DNA from: Cytobacillus kochii
Lineage (GTDB): Bacteria; Bacillota; Bacilli; Bacillales; Cytobacillaceae
Assembly: GCF_020171845.1 (NCBI RefSeq)
Contig: NZ_JAIVAM010000004.1
Location: 456,309 to 520,308 of the forward strand
Direction: 5' to 3'
Length of the DNA stretch: 64,000 nt
The position numbers and the translations under genes were made by a program. The notes under the pieces are model-generated. The model saw nothing but the letters and a program-made list of their open reading frames with translations. It did not search any database and was not told where the DNA came from. Below are positions 17,935 to 26,496 of this stretch, piece after piece. Numbering within the stretch: the first letter of the stretch is position 1; the number at the start of each line of letters is the position of its first letter.

Positions 17935-18567
17935 TTATTTTGAAATAAACATTTGTGTCCAATAGTGACCGTAAGAACCGCCTGTAACATAGCCAACACC
18001 AATCTCAGTGAACTGACTCGATAAGATATTCTTACGGTGTCCATCGCTATTCATCCATGCTGTTACAACAGCTTGTGCACTTGTTTGGCCAGCTGCAATG
18101 TTTTCCCCTGCTGCATGGTATGTTAGACCAAAATCTTTTATCATTTGAAAAGGTGTGCCATATGTAGGAGATTGATGACTAAAGTAACGATGATCGATCA
18201 TGTCTTGAGATTTAAAGCGTGCCACTCGCGCGAGCTCCCAATTTTCTTTTAATGGTTTTAAGCCCTCTTTAGCGCGCTCTTCGTTTACAAGCTGAACGAC
18301 TTGAGATTCCATTGATAATGTCGCTTGAGCAGTGGATGGAATTTGAACTGTTTGACCAGGGTAAATGAGGTTAGGATTACCAATTTGTTTATTAGCTTGA
18401 ATAATCTCCTGCACCCCTACTTGATACTTCACCGCTATTTTCCACATTGTATCTCCGGATTGCACTGTATGTACGGTTTGAGCACTTGCTATATTTTTTA
18501 TTCCAAAGACAAGAGTAACAGTTAACAAAAATAAGGAAAAGTATTTAGTTGTTTTTTTCATATTCAT
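17935..18567 (-). CDS. Secreted LysM and CAP (SCP/PR1) domain protein
   Basis: A 210-residue exported protein: signal peptide about 1-29 (ending near ASAQ), one LysM peptidoglycan-binding repeat (about 32-77, with HTVQSGDTMWKIA and NPNLIYPGQTVQIP), then a CAP domain (about 88-208). CAP hallmarks are present: HRYFSH, GENIAAG and DGHRKNIL, with the two His and Glu residues of the conserved pocket. It resembles YkwD and the spore-coat protein SafA-like LysM arrangement only in parts. It is probably retained in the cell wall or cortex; activity is unknown. The two ATGs at 18567 and 18561 are equally weak in ribosome site. Confidence 0.88.
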   Translation of the reverse strand: MNMKKTTKYFSLFLLTVTLVFGIKNIASAQTVHTVQSGDTMWKIAVKYQVGVQEIIQANKQIGNPNLIYPGQTVQIPSTAQATLSMESQVVQLVNEERAKEGLKPLKENWELARVARFKSQDMIDHRYFSHQSPTYGTPFQMIKDFGLTYHAAGENIAAGQTSAQAVVTAWMNSDGHRKNILSSQFTEIGVGYVTGGSYGHYWTQMFISK

Positions 18568-18865
18568 ATTAAACCAAAACCTATTAAACTATTATAGCGG
18601 TAATTGTTGCCTACATTGGGTAAAAGAAGCTTAGATAGTATATGAAAGGTAATACTGGAAAAATCATTACCTATAAATTTGAAATAAATTACTTTTTTAC
18701 GCCCTTAAAAATTTTATTGAACAATGGTGTAGGGAATTTGCCTTTGTTCTCGTCTATTCTTATGATAATGTAAGTTACTTGTTAGAATCAGATGACAGCA
18801 ATAGGAAAAATGATTATAATGGAGTAATGACATTAGAAACTGATAGAATAGAAAGGTATTGAGAG
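18568..18865. other. Divergent intergenic region before bcrC
   Basis: The region holds the bcrC promoter (18792-18820). No gene or strong repeat is visible in the rest. Confidence 0.5.
18792..18820 (+). promoter_or_regulatory. Sigma-A-type promoter of bcrC
   Basis: ATGACA (18792-18797), 17 bases, then TATAAT (18815-18820), 46 bases before the bcrC start. Confidence 0.65.
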
Positions 18866-19465
18866 ATGAACGAAATCAATATTAGTTTATTTAGAGGAAT
18901 AAATGACCTAGGCTTTGAATATCCAGATTTGAACCCAATAATTGTTTTTATTGCCGAATATACCGTGATATTATTAGCCTTCATTACTTTGATGTATTGG
19001 TTTACACGTAAAACAAAACATCGTTATATGGTGATGACGGCAGGATTCACATTTATTTTAGCTGAAATTATTGGTAAGTTCGTTGTTAGCAAACTTCACT
19101 TTAACTACCAACCTTTTGTTGAATTGGATAATGTCAATAAGCTTATAGATAAAGCGGCAAATAATTCTTTTCCAAGTGATCATACGATATTATTCTTTTC
19201 ATTCTGTATCGTCTTTTGGTTATTTAATAAGAAAAATGTATTGTGGCCCATTCTTGCTGTATTAGTAGGGATTTCACGAATATGGGTTGGTGTTCATTAT
19301 CCATTTGATGTGATAACAGGGGCACTCATTGCCATCATTTGTGCGATTATCATGTATAACCTTATAGGTAGAATGCAATTGTTCACGACACTTTTAGAAG
19401 TATACGAAAAAATAGAAGAAAAAGTATGGCCAAGAAAAAATAAAGGTAGACATTTAAATCGATAG
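18866..19465 (+). CDS. bcrC: Undecaprenyl-diphosphatase, BcrC type (PAP2)
   Basis: A 199-residue membrane protein with about five or six segments that recycles the cell-wall lipid carrier and gives bacitracin tolerance. PAP2 motifs 2 and 3 are intact: SFPSDHT (101-107) and SRIWVGVHYPFDV (137-149). Motif 1, normally KxxxxxxRP, reads with S75 in the Lys place and Q82 in the Arg place before P83. The overall pattern still tracks B. subtilis BcrC, so this is probably a lineage variant rather than a dead enzyme. A sigma-A promoter precedes it and a terminator follows. Confidence 0.85.
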   Translation: MNEINISLFRGINDLGFEYPDLNPIIVFIAEYTVILLAFITLMYWFTRKTKHRYMVMTAGFTFILAEIIGKFVVSKLHFNYQPFVELDNVNKLIDKAANNSFPSDHTILFFSFCIVFWLFNKKNVLWPILAVLVGISRIWVGVHYPFDVITGALIAIICAIIMYNLIGRMQLFTTLLEVYEKIEEKVWPRKNKGRHLNR

Positions 19466-19470
19466 AAGCG

Positions 19471-19502
19471 GGATGGATCTTTTTTAGATCCATTCTTTTT
19501 TT
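19471..19502 (+). terminator. Terminator after bcrC
   Basis: ATGGATCT (19473-19480) and AGATCCAT (19486-19493) with a five-T loop, then CTTTTTTTCC. Confidence 0.85.
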
Positions 19503-19764
19503 CCTTTCTGTTATTGAACAAAAATAAGGGGCGATTATGTAGCATTTGCTCAATTATTTAGCGAAAATGCACAATGATTCGGTGAAAACGACTTATACTC
19601 TGTATTCATTCAGGTTTTCTATTTGAAGTCCGTTTTGGCTCGACTTTTACCTTCGTTTTATCTTCGTTATGTTAACACTGTCTACTTATTTAGTTGTTTA
19701 TTAGCTTTTAAATTCAGTAGATTGGTTCCTCCCCTAATCATGTTGGTTAATTATACTTACCTGT
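19503..19764. other. Intergenic stretch between convergent genes
   Basis: No gene, repeat or structured RNA is recognised between the two opposing terminators. Confidence 0.5.
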
Positions 19765-19796
19765 TAAAAAAACAGACTGCTAACTAGCAGTCTGCC
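19765..19796 (-). terminator. Terminator of the NAD-salvage operon
   Basis: CAGACTGCTA (19773-19782) pairs with TAGCAGTCTG (19785-19794); seven T follow on the minus strand. Confidence 0.9.
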
Positions 19797-19803
19797 TACA
19801 ACT

Positions 19804-20628
19804 TTATTTCCACCAATCGTCATGCATAGATGCTGGCATTTGTCTTTTATGTTCCGTTATAATATACCTTTGCTCAATTTTCTTGGCAGCTTCCGCACTG
19901 ACTTCTTTTCCTTCTAAATAGTCATCAAGCTCATCATAAGTAATTCCTAGTTCTGTCTCATCAGCTTGTCCTGGTGTTTGATCAAGTAAATCTGCTGTCG
20001 GTACCTTCATATAGATGCTCTCTTCTGCACCTAGTTCTTTTAATAGAGCTTTACCTTGTCGCTTAGATAATCCTGCTAGTGGCAATAAGTCTGCTCCTCC
20101 ATCACCGTACTTTGTATAAAATCCTGTAACTGCTTCTGCAGCGTGGTCCGTACCAATTACTAAAAGACCCATTTCTCCACCGAAAATATATTGCGCAATC
20201 ATACGTGTTCTTGCTTTCACATTTCCTTTATGGAAATCTTTTAGCTCAGCAATATCGGCCACTTCATTATATACTTTTTGAATCTCATCGACTGGTGATT
20301 TCACATTATAAACATATGTTTCATCCGGTTGAATAAATTGCAATGCTTTTTGTGCGTCATCTTCATCATGCTGTTCTCCGTATGGTAATCGAATCGCCAC
20401 GAACTTGGCTTCATATCCTTCCGCCCGTAATTCTTCTACTGCTATCTGTGCTAATCGTCCGGCTAGTGAAGAATCTTGACCACCACTTATACCCAATACA
20501 AATCCTTTTGCACGCGCCTGCTTGACATAATTTTTTAAAAAATTGATTCGTTCAATGATCTCTTCTTTTGGATCAATCAATGATTTGACATTTAAAGCAG
20601 CGCGAATCTTATCTTGTATGGACATCAT
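19804..20628 (-). CDS. nadE: NH3-dependent NAD+ synthetase
   Basis: A 274-residue N-type ATP pyrophosphatase converting nicotinate adenine dinucleotide to NAD+. The PP-loop SGGQDSS is at 48-54. [23 protein letters not shown] and [11 protein letters not shown] follow, as in the ammonia-using NadE of Bacillus; there is no glutaminase domain. AAAGGATG precedes the first of two adjacent ATGs. It begins 14 bases after pncB and is the last gene of the four-gene salvage operon. A strong terminator follows. Confidence 0.96.
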   Translation of the reverse strand: MMSIQDKIRAALNVKSLIDPKEEIIERINFLKNYVKQARAKGFVLGISGGQDSSLAGRLAQIAVEELRAEGYEAKFVAIRLPYGEQHDEDDAQKALQFIQPDETYVYNVKSPVDEIQKVYNEVADIAELKDFHKGNVKARTRMIAQYIFGGEMGLLVIGTDHAAEAVTGFYTKYGDGGADLLPLAGLSKRQGKALLKELGAEESIYMKVPTADLLDQTPGQADETELGITYDELDDYLEGKEVSAEAAKKIEQRYIITEHKRQMPASMHDDWWK

Positions 20629-20642
20629 TACTCATCCTTTCA

Positions 20643-22118
20643 TCAAGCTTTAGCATTTAGGCTATCTTTAATTTTTTTCTTTATTGAATCAATCAGTTCT
20701 ATTTTGTTATTCCAGCAATTTGGACTTAAATCTACAGGATATTCTTCCGGATTTAATGACCTTCTATACTCATGCCATAATAGAGATAGGTTTTCTTTCA
20801 CGTATCCTTGTATCTCTTGAAGACTAGGCTTTTCATAAACTAATTGTCCATCCGTAAAAATGTCCTGATGTAAGTCTTTCGCTTCGAAATTGGTGACAAA
20901 CTTACTGATATAGGTGTGGACAGGGTGGAACATTTTTAAACGTTCTTCTTCTTTAGGATTTTCACTCTCAAGTGCGATATAATCACCCTCTGATTTGTGA
21001 TTTTCCCTATTTATAATTCGATAAACACGTTTCAAACCTGGCGTTGTTACTTTTTCTGGATTCCCACTTATTTTAATTGTATCTTCCATTTCCCCTGCTT
21101 CATTTTCTATAGATACCATTTTATACACAGCACCCAGTGCAGGTTGGTCATAACCTGTAATCAACTTTGTCCCAATACCCCAAGAATCAATTTTGGCACC
21201 TTGTGCTTTAAGATTCATAATTGTATATTCATCTAAATCGTTAGAAGCAACAATTTTTGTGTGAGTAAATCCAGCTTCATCTAACATTTTTCTAGCTTCT
21301 TTAGATAAATAAGCTAAGTCCCCACTATCAATTCGAATACCGACAAAATTAATACGATCTCCTAACTCTTTTGCTACCTTAATAGCCGTTGGTACACCAG
21401 AACGAAGCGTATCATATGTATCAACAAGGAAAGTACAATCTTTATGTGTTTGTGCATATTTATGGAAAGCGATATATTCATTTTTATATGCTTGTACAAG
21501 TGAGTGAGCATGTGTCCCAGCTACTGGGATATTAAACATTTTACCAGCACGCGTATTTGACGTAGCCCCAAACCCACCAATTACAGCTGCTCTTGCTCCC
21601 CAAACACCGGCATCCATTTCTTGGGCTCTACGGGAACCGAACTCCATTGCCACACCATCATCTAACACTTCCATAATCCGTGCAGCTTTCGTAGCAATTA
21701 ATGTTTGAAAGTTGATGATATTTAATAATGCTGTTTCTATTAATTGCGCTTGAGCAAGCGGTGCTTCAATTCGTACAATTGGTTCGTTGGCAAAAACCAG
21801 CTCTCCTTCAATCATTGAACGAATATTACCTGTAAAACGCAAATCCGCTAAATAAGCAAGAAACGCTTCTGGATAGTGTAATTCATCTCGCAAATAGGCA
21901 ATATCACTCTTAGAAAATTCGAACCCTTGCAGGTAATCAATGATGCGCTCAAGACCAGCGAACACGCCATAGCCATTCCCAAAAGGTAGTTTCCTAAAAT
22001 AAATATCAAAAACCGCTTTTCTATCATGGATACCATCTTGCCAATAGGTTTGTGCCATATTAATTTGATATAAGTCTGTGTGTAATGCCATGCTGTCATC
22101 TGGATATGGCTTGTTCAT
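20643..22118 (-). CDS. pncB: Nicotinate phosphoribosyltransferase
   Basis: A 491-residue enzyme joining nicotinate and PRPP to nicotinate mononucleotide. The TDLYQINMAQTYW start, the GSRRAQEMDAGVWGARAA segment (from about 161), GTHAHS with the likely phospho-histidine (H203/H205), and the VDTYDTLRSG and RIDSGDLAYLSK phosphate-binding motifs are all typical. The product would still need an adenylyltransferase (nadD, not here) before NadE. It is separated from the nicotinamidase gene by 22 bases, with AAAGGGGT upstream. Confidence 0.96.
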   Translation of the reverse strand: MNKPYPDDSMALHTDLYQINMAQTYWQDGIHDRKAVFDIYFRKLPFGNGYGVFAGLERIIDYLQGFEFSKSDIAYLRDELHYPEAFLAYLADLRFTGNIRSMIEGELVFANEPIVRIEAPLAQAQLIETALLNIINFQTLIATKAARIMEVLDDGVAMEFGSRRAQEMDAGVWGARAAVIGGFGATSNTRAGKMFNIPVAGTHAHSLVQAYKNEYIAFHKYAQTHKDCTFLVDTYDTLRSGVPTAIKVAKELGDRINFVGIRIDSGDLAYLSKEARKMLDEAGFTHTKIVASNDLDEYTIMNLKAQGAKIDSWGIGTKLITGYDQPALGAVYKMVSIENEAGEMEDTIKISGNPEKVTTPGLKRVYRIINRENHKSEGDYIALESENPKEEERLKMFHPVHTYISKFVTNFEAKDLHQDIFTDGQLVYEKPSLQEIQGYVKENLSLLWHEYRRSLNPEEYPVDLSPNCWNNKIELIDSIKKKIKDSLNAKA

Positions 22119-22140
22119 ACTATTTTATACCCCTTTTTCG

Positions 22141-22683
22141 TTATTTAATTATTGCATTCAGAGAACCACTAAAATGTTCGAGTGCCCATTTATGACCTAT
22201 TTCGTTAAAACTTGCTGTGGCTCTTTCATAGACAACCATTGAAAACCCTTTGTTATAGGCATCTACAGCAGTGTGTAACACACATATATCTGTACAAACG
22301 CCAACTAAATGCAATTCGTTAATGTTTCGTTCTCTTAATAAAAGTTCTAAATTCGTCCCGCAGAACGCACTGTACCTTGTTTTATCTAACCACTTTACAT
22401 GCTCTAAACCCTTATTTTCCTCATAAACTTGTTTTAAATTACCATATAGCTCTCTACCCACTGTGCCGTTTATATTATGAGGCGGGTATAGCCTTGTTTC
22501 AGGATGAAAATGATCATTTTCTTCATGTCTATCGATAGCCAAGATCGTTAAATCACCATTTTTGATAAAATCAGCGGTTATTCTTACAATTTCATCTTCA
22601 ATAGCAATTGCCGGTTCTCCACAAGGTAATGCTCCGTTAACAAAATCATTGGTATAATCGATATTAATCAAAGCCCTTGCCAC
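22141..22683 (-). CDS. pncA: Nicotinamidase (isochorismatase-fold cysteine hydrolase)
   Basis: A 180-residue hydrolase converting nicotinamide to nicotinate. The catalytic triad can be placed as D9 (IDYTNDF), K101 (LDKTRYSAF) and C134 (VGVCTDICV); metal ligands D51, H53 and H60 lie in AIDRHEENDHFHPET. It starts at a GTG with GGGGGAGA seven bases upstream, 14 bases after the NUDIX gene. Position between the regulator and pncB makes the nicotinamidase assignment much firmer than motif evidence alone. Confidence 0.93.
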   Translation of the reverse strand: MARALINIDYTNDFVNGALPCGEPAIAIEDEIVRITADFIKNGDLTILAIDRHEENDHFHPETRLYPPHNINGTVGRELYGNLKQVYEENKGLEHVKWLDKTRYSAFCGTNLELLLRERNINELHLVGVCTDICVLHTAVDAYNKGFSMVVYERATASFNEIGHKWALEHFSGSLNAIIK

Positions 22684-22697
22684 TAGTATCTCCCCCG

Positions 22698-23453
22698 TTA
22701 TCTTTCTTGGTATCGACCTGTATATATAGGTTTCACTACTTCGACTTCATTAAACCTATATAATTGCGTTGCTTTTTTTGACGTTCTTTGCGTAGTTTTA
22801 CCCTCAACCTTTTCTATAAAAGGGAGTGATTTAATTTTTCTAGCAAATGCTTGCTCATTTAGTATAGCGGGATCTTTTGTAACTGTTGATAATACGGCTT
22901 GTAATTCTGAATATGTAAATTCATCTTGTAATAAATTTTTTGCGGCTGTTGTTTGTAACAGCTCTTTTTTTATTACGCTCAGTGCATCACAAATAATCTG
23001 TCGGTGATCAAATGCAAGTTCTAATTGCAGGACATCATGAATATTCACTAATTTAACGGCAGATGCGTCATCATTTGCATTCATTTCCCTTAAGTCATCC
23101 TCAGAGATAATTGCATAATGTGCGTTAGATATAATCCACCCTCTATTATCTCGACCGGGTTCATCGTATATACCAAAATGCTTCATATGCACACAATCAA
23201 TCCCAGTTTCCTCTTTTAATTCCCTAACAGCTGCTTGTAAGGCATTTTCATGAACGCCAACAAAGCCACCTGGCAGCGCCCATTTCCCTCCCTCTGTATT
23301 TAACTCCCCTTCTGCATTCCACTTAGCTCTTTCAATTAACAAAAGGTTTAAGCTCATATCGGGTGGAGTAAATGGTTTAGATTCTTCTGTTACGATGGTA
23401 AAAACAGCAATATCTGCTGTATAGCCATCTGGTGTTCGATATTTTTTAGTCAT
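22698..23453 (-). CDS. NUDIX-domain protein with winged-helix tail, NrtR-like regulator
   Basis: A 251-residue protein. The N-terminal NUDIX domain has a complete Nudix box from G63 to I85 (G-x5-E-x7-REL-x-EE-x-GI), so it may still hydrolyse ADP-ribose or a related nucleotide. The C-terminal part (about 155-250) has the length and charge of the winged-helix domain found in NrtR, the Nudix-related regulator of NAD genes, which senses ADP-ribose. It heads the pncA-pncB-nadE operon and has a 28-bp palindrome just upstream. Start: the ATG at 23453 has GGTGGTGGGG about 10 bases before it. An upstream ATG at 23489 would lie inside the palindrome. Confidence 0.85.
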   Translation of the reverse strand: MTKKYRTPDGYTADIAVFTIVTEESKPFTPPDMSLNLLLIERAKWNAEGELNTEGGKWALPGGFVGVHENALQAAVRELKEETGIDCVHMKHFGIYDEPGRDNRGWIISNAHYAIISEDDLREMNANDDASAVKLVNIHDVLQLELAFDHRQIICDALSVIKKELLQTTAAKNLLQDEFTYSELQAVLSTVTKDPAILNEQAFARKIKSLPFIEKVEGKTTQRTSKKATQLYRFNEVEVVKPIYTGRYQER

Positions 23454-23479
23454 AAGGTAATTGCCCCACCACCATGAAT

Positions 23480-23507
23480 TAATTAACAACTTGATAATTG
23501 TTAATTA
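23480..23507. promoter_or_regulatory. Palindromic operator candidate of the NAD-salvage operon
   Basis: TAATTAACAA (23480-23489) and TTGTTAATTA (23498-23507) are perfect 10-bp arms around an 8-bp centre, 27 bases before the regulator start. The position fits autoregulation by the NrtR-like protein; binding is inferred, not seen. Confidence 0.6.
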
Positions 23508-23624
23508 TATTTTACCCTACTTTAAAGAAACTTCAACTCTAATGATTCATTTGAATGCAGGAGTTTTCTTTTTTCCTAAAGAATATATGAGAGGAATAAT
23601 ACTTTTTTTGAAAGGAAAGAAAAC

Positions 23625-24098
23625 ATGATTGAAAATGTCTCGAATCACATACAAACAGTACGTTTATTAACAATCCAATCACTTGAGAAAATAAATCCAG
23701 CATTCATTTCGACTGTACCAAAAGGATTTAATAATAATATTCACTGGAATTTCGGTCATATCGCTTATATACAGGAGAGACTTGTGTTTGAACTAACAGG
23801 AGAGCGAATGGGGATTCCAAGTGAGTATGAAACATTTTTTGCTGCAGGTACTGCACCACATCTTTGGCAAGGCAATCCGCCATCTATTTTAGAAATCAAA
23901 GATGTATTACAGGAACAGACGGAGAGAGTCATTTCCGTTGCCAAAAACAAATTTACTAAAACATTGCCCACTCCATTCACCAATAAAATGGGGATTACTT
24001 TTCAAACGGTTGGCGAATGTATCCTTTTTTCTACCTTTCATGAAGGGATGCATTTAGAAACAATTAAAAGAATATATAAAAGCACGAAAAATAAGTAA
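23625..24098 (+). CDS. DinB-like superfamily protein
   Basis: A 157-residue four-helix-bundle protein of the DinB/YfiT type. Three metal-binding His positions are visible: HWNFGHI near residue 40-46 and FHEGMH near 139-144. Members are diverse metal-dependent transferases, often bacillithiol-dependent; the substrate here is unknown. GAAAGGA precedes the ATG. It diverges from the NAD operon and lies upstream of bioY, with no obvious link to either. Confidence 0.8.
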   Translation: MIENVSNHIQTVRLLTIQSLEKINPAFISTVPKGFNNNIHWNFGHIAYIQERLVFELTGERMGIPSEYETFFAAGTAPHLWQGNPPSILEIKDVLQEQTERVISVAKNKFTKTLPTPFTNKMGITFQTVGECILFSTFHEGMHLETIKRIYKSTKNK

Positions 24099-24140
24099 AC
24101 CACAAACAAAACATAGTTGACATAAAAAACCCGCCAAATT

Positions 24141-24177
24141 ATAATGTAAACTATATTATACATAAGGTTAACATTAT
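24141..24177 (+). promoter_or_regulatory. BirA-type biotin operator upstream of bioY
   Basis: ATAATGTAAAC (24141-24151) and GTTAACATTAT (24167-24177) are inverted with one mismatch and a 15-base spacer, matching the Firmicute BirA operator layout. Biotin-loaded BirA would repress bioY when biotin is plentiful. Confidence 0.8.
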
Positions 24178-24193
24178 AAATGAGGTGAAAGAT

Positions 24194-24784
24194 TTGACGA
24201 AAGAACAATTACGATTAAGGTCGCTCCTTACGACAGCATTATTCGCAGCTATTATTGGGATTATGGCACAATTAATTATCCCATTGCCACTTGTCCCAAT
24301 TACTGGACAAACATTAGCCATTGGATTAGCAGCCGTCATTTTAGGATCGAAATATGGCACTTTTTCCGTCCTCTTATATTTAGCCCTAGGTTGTGCTGGC
24401 GTGCCCGTTTTTGCAGAGTTTTCTGCAGGTTTCTCAGTTATTGTCGGACCGACTGGTGGCTATTTAATTAGCTATATACCAGTAGTATGGATTATGGCTA
24501 AATACCTTGAGAAAACAAAATTCACATTTGCACATGCGCTTACAGCAAATATTATAGGTATGTTTATTACGTTAATTATTGGAACGGCGTGGTTAAAGTG
24601 GATGGCTGACTTAAGTTGGACCGCAGCATTTCTGTCAGGGTTCGCTCCATTTATTATCGGTGGTTTTATTAAAGCGTTGATGGCAGCATGGATTGGATTG
24701 CTAGTTAGAAAACGACTCATTAGTGCTCGATTACTTTTTACGAATCAATTATCAACGAAGGCAGTCGATAAAAGCGCCTCTTAA
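24194..24784 (+). CDS. bioY: Biotin transporter BioY (ECF S-component)
   Basis: A 196-residue membrane protein with about six segments that binds biotin for an energy-coupling-factor transporter. LVPITGQTLAIGLAAVILG, ALGCAGVPVFAEFSAG and PTGGYLISY are the core BioY motifs. A GTG at 24185 overlaps the GAGGTGA ribosome site itself, so the TTG at 24194, correctly spaced behind that site, is chosen. No biotin synthesis genes are nearby; the ECF energising genes must be elsewhere. A long hairpin follows. Confidence 0.93.
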   Translation: MTKEQLRLRSLLTTALFAAIIGIMAQLIIPLPLVPITGQTLAIGLAAVILGSKYGTFSVLLYLALGCAGVPVFAEFSAGFSVIVGPTGGYLISYIPVVWIMAKYLEKTKFTFAHALTANIIGMFITLIIGTAWLKWMADLSWTAAFLSGFAPFIIGGFIKALMAAWIGLLVRKRLISARLLFTNQLSTKAVDKSAS

Positions 24785-24800
24785 TGATATATTCTTTTTT

Positions 24801-24850
24801 AAAAGTGAACGAATGCGCATACATCTAAATGGTGTGCGCATTTCACTTTT
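24801..24850 (+). terminator. Terminator after bioY
   Basis: Outer arms AAAAGTGAA (24801-24809) and TTCACTTTT (24842-24850), inner arms ATGCGCATAC (24813-24822) and GTGTGCGCAT (24832-24841), form one long hairpin. Confidence 0.75.
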
Positions 24851-25112
24851 CAATATTATATTCTTACATTCCTTCTATTATATATACATTGGATTTGAGT
24901 ACCGAAATTGGTCTTCGTCCATTTCACACTCCTAAGCTTACTTCTTTCTCTTTGATATTTTTCTATCTCCATAATCACATCTATCCATATGATTGATTAA
25001 GACCGCCCGATTTAAGCCCTCTGATCTCTAGTCTAGCCAACTTCTTATATTTGCCCTCATACCAGTATGCATGCAGTTTAAATTGAAATAGTCGATTTTT
25101 TTTATTACTTCC
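24851..25112. other. Intergenic stretch
   Basis: No gene, repeat or structured RNA is recognised between bioY and the flippase-domain gene. Confidence 0.5.
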
Positions 25113-26042
25113 TTAGCTGAAAAAATTTTTTGTTTTTAAATGTCCACATAGAGTAGTCAAAACAACCGGTGTACCAACTACCGCAGGAATAAAGTAATAG
25201 CTAAGGCGATAAAACATTAATACCATAAATGTTAATTCTGCTGGTATTCCGTGAGATTCAAAACCGATTAGAATAACTAAATCAAACGAACCAATTCCCC
25301 CAGGTAACATACTTATTATGCCAGCACAAGCAGCTACAATGACAATTGGGAAAACAGAAAATAAAGAAAAATTGACACCGACTATATTTAAAATACCCCA
25401 AATACAAATAACGACAAAGATCCATTCAAAAACAGAGATCATTAATAGTTCCGTTATAAACTCCCTCTTGATAGGCAAACTTTGCAGTTTTCGTTTAATA
25501 AAATAGACAAAAAGCAGTAGAGGGGTATAAAGCGCCACAATCCAAATAGCAAGATGAGCTAATCTCAATTCTGAGAAAAGTTCAGATCCATTAAATAACA
25601 CAATCCAAGACAAGATGGATAAACCACAAAGATAAAATAATGACAGTTTAGCGATTACCTTAATATATGGGATATTATTGTCTAAGTAGGGACGGTAATA
25701 AACCGTTCTTAATGTTGCGCCGGCTACTCCGCCAAACCCAATTAAGTTTGAGTAAGCATTTGCAGATAACGAATACCCTAACAGTTTTTGCATCGGAATT
25801 TTGACCTGTAGTAATCGATTTAAAATAACATCATAAAAAAACATTGGAGACAAACAAATTAACCCTAGAATAATAATGAAAAAAATTCGCCAAAATGAAA
25901 GCTCATCCAAATAATGCTCAAGTAAAGCCCAGTTGAAATCTTTAAAGAATTTATTTGCTTCCATTATTACAATGAGCAAAATAATACATGGCATAACATA
26001 TTTTATTACTTGAATTAATTTTTGATTAGAAAAAATTGACAC
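25113..26042 (-). CDS. Free-standing MprF-type flippase domain protein
   Basis: A 309-residue membrane protein with about eight segments. GFGGVAGATLRTVYYRP and ISMLPGGIGSFDLVILIG match the flippase half of MprF (lysylphosphatidylglycerol synthase membrane region, PF03706). Full-length MprF is about 850 residues with a C-terminal aminoacyltransferase; here the frame ends right after the membrane domain with GHLKTKNFFS, and no synthase domain follows. It may move another lipid or be a stand-alone family member. It starts at a GTG with AGGTGA six bases upstream. Confidence 0.8.
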   Translation of the reverse strand: MSIFSNQKLIQVIKYVMPCIILLIVIMEANKFFKDFNWALLEHYLDELSFWRIFFIIILGLICLSPMFFYDVILNRLLQVKIPMQKLLGYSLSANAYSNLIGFGGVAGATLRTVYYRPYLDNNIPYIKVIAKLSLFYLCGLSILSWIVLFNGSELFSELRLAHLAIWIVALYTPLLLFVYFIKRKLQSLPIKREFITELLMISVFEWIFVVICIWGILNIVGVNFSLFSVFPIVIVAACAGIISMLPGGIGSFDLVILIGFESHGIPAELTFMVLMFYRLSYYFIPAVVGTPVVLTTLCGHLKTKNFFS

Positions 26043-26145
26043 GATGATTCACCTTTTTCACTACTTTTACAACCATTTTCATTCCCCTTTTGTTTCGATC
26101 CTATTAAATATGTATTCAATACTTGTCCATAAATGAACAACCGAT

Positions 26146-26496
26146 TTATGGAAACATTATTAAGCCTAACATGAAAAGGGCTATACCGCCTATATAAGTG
26201 ACAAAAAAATATATAAATGCCATCTTTTGTTTCTTCACAATTAATTCCACCATCTCCAACTGAACAGATGAAAAAGTTGTAAACGCCCCCAAAAGACCAA
26301 CTACAAGTAAAGCTGATACATTTTCCCAATGTAGAAAATGAACAACCACACCCATTAAGAAACAACCAAGTAAATTAACGATCACCGTTCCATAGGGAAA
26401 GAGTGAGTTGGTTTTGCTATTGATCAACGTTGATAAGGAGAAACGGGCTATTGCACCAAAAAATCCACCTATCATCACATAAAGTATTTCACTCAT
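26146..26496 (-). CDS. crcB: Fluoride exporter CrcB/Fluc, second subunit
   Basis: A 116-residue, four-segment fluoride channel subunit. GGFFGAIARF, VNLLGCFLMG and GLLGAFTTFSS are the conserved Fluc motifs, including the polar track and the Phe box. Its start overlaps the end of the first crcB gene by eight bases, so the two are translationally coupled and probably form a heterodimer. The stop is about 100 bases before the flippase-domain gene. Confidence 0.93.
   Translation of the reverse strand: MSEILYVMIGGFFGAIARFSLSTLINSKTNSLFPYGTVIVNLLGCFLMGVVVHFLHWENVSALLVVGLLGAFTTFSSVQLEMVELIVKKQKMAFIYFFVTYIGGIALFMLGLIMFP

Noticed and set aside
24723..24935. 70-codon plus-strand frame overlapping the end of bioY
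   Set aside because: It passes through the bioY terminator hairpin and has no family features.
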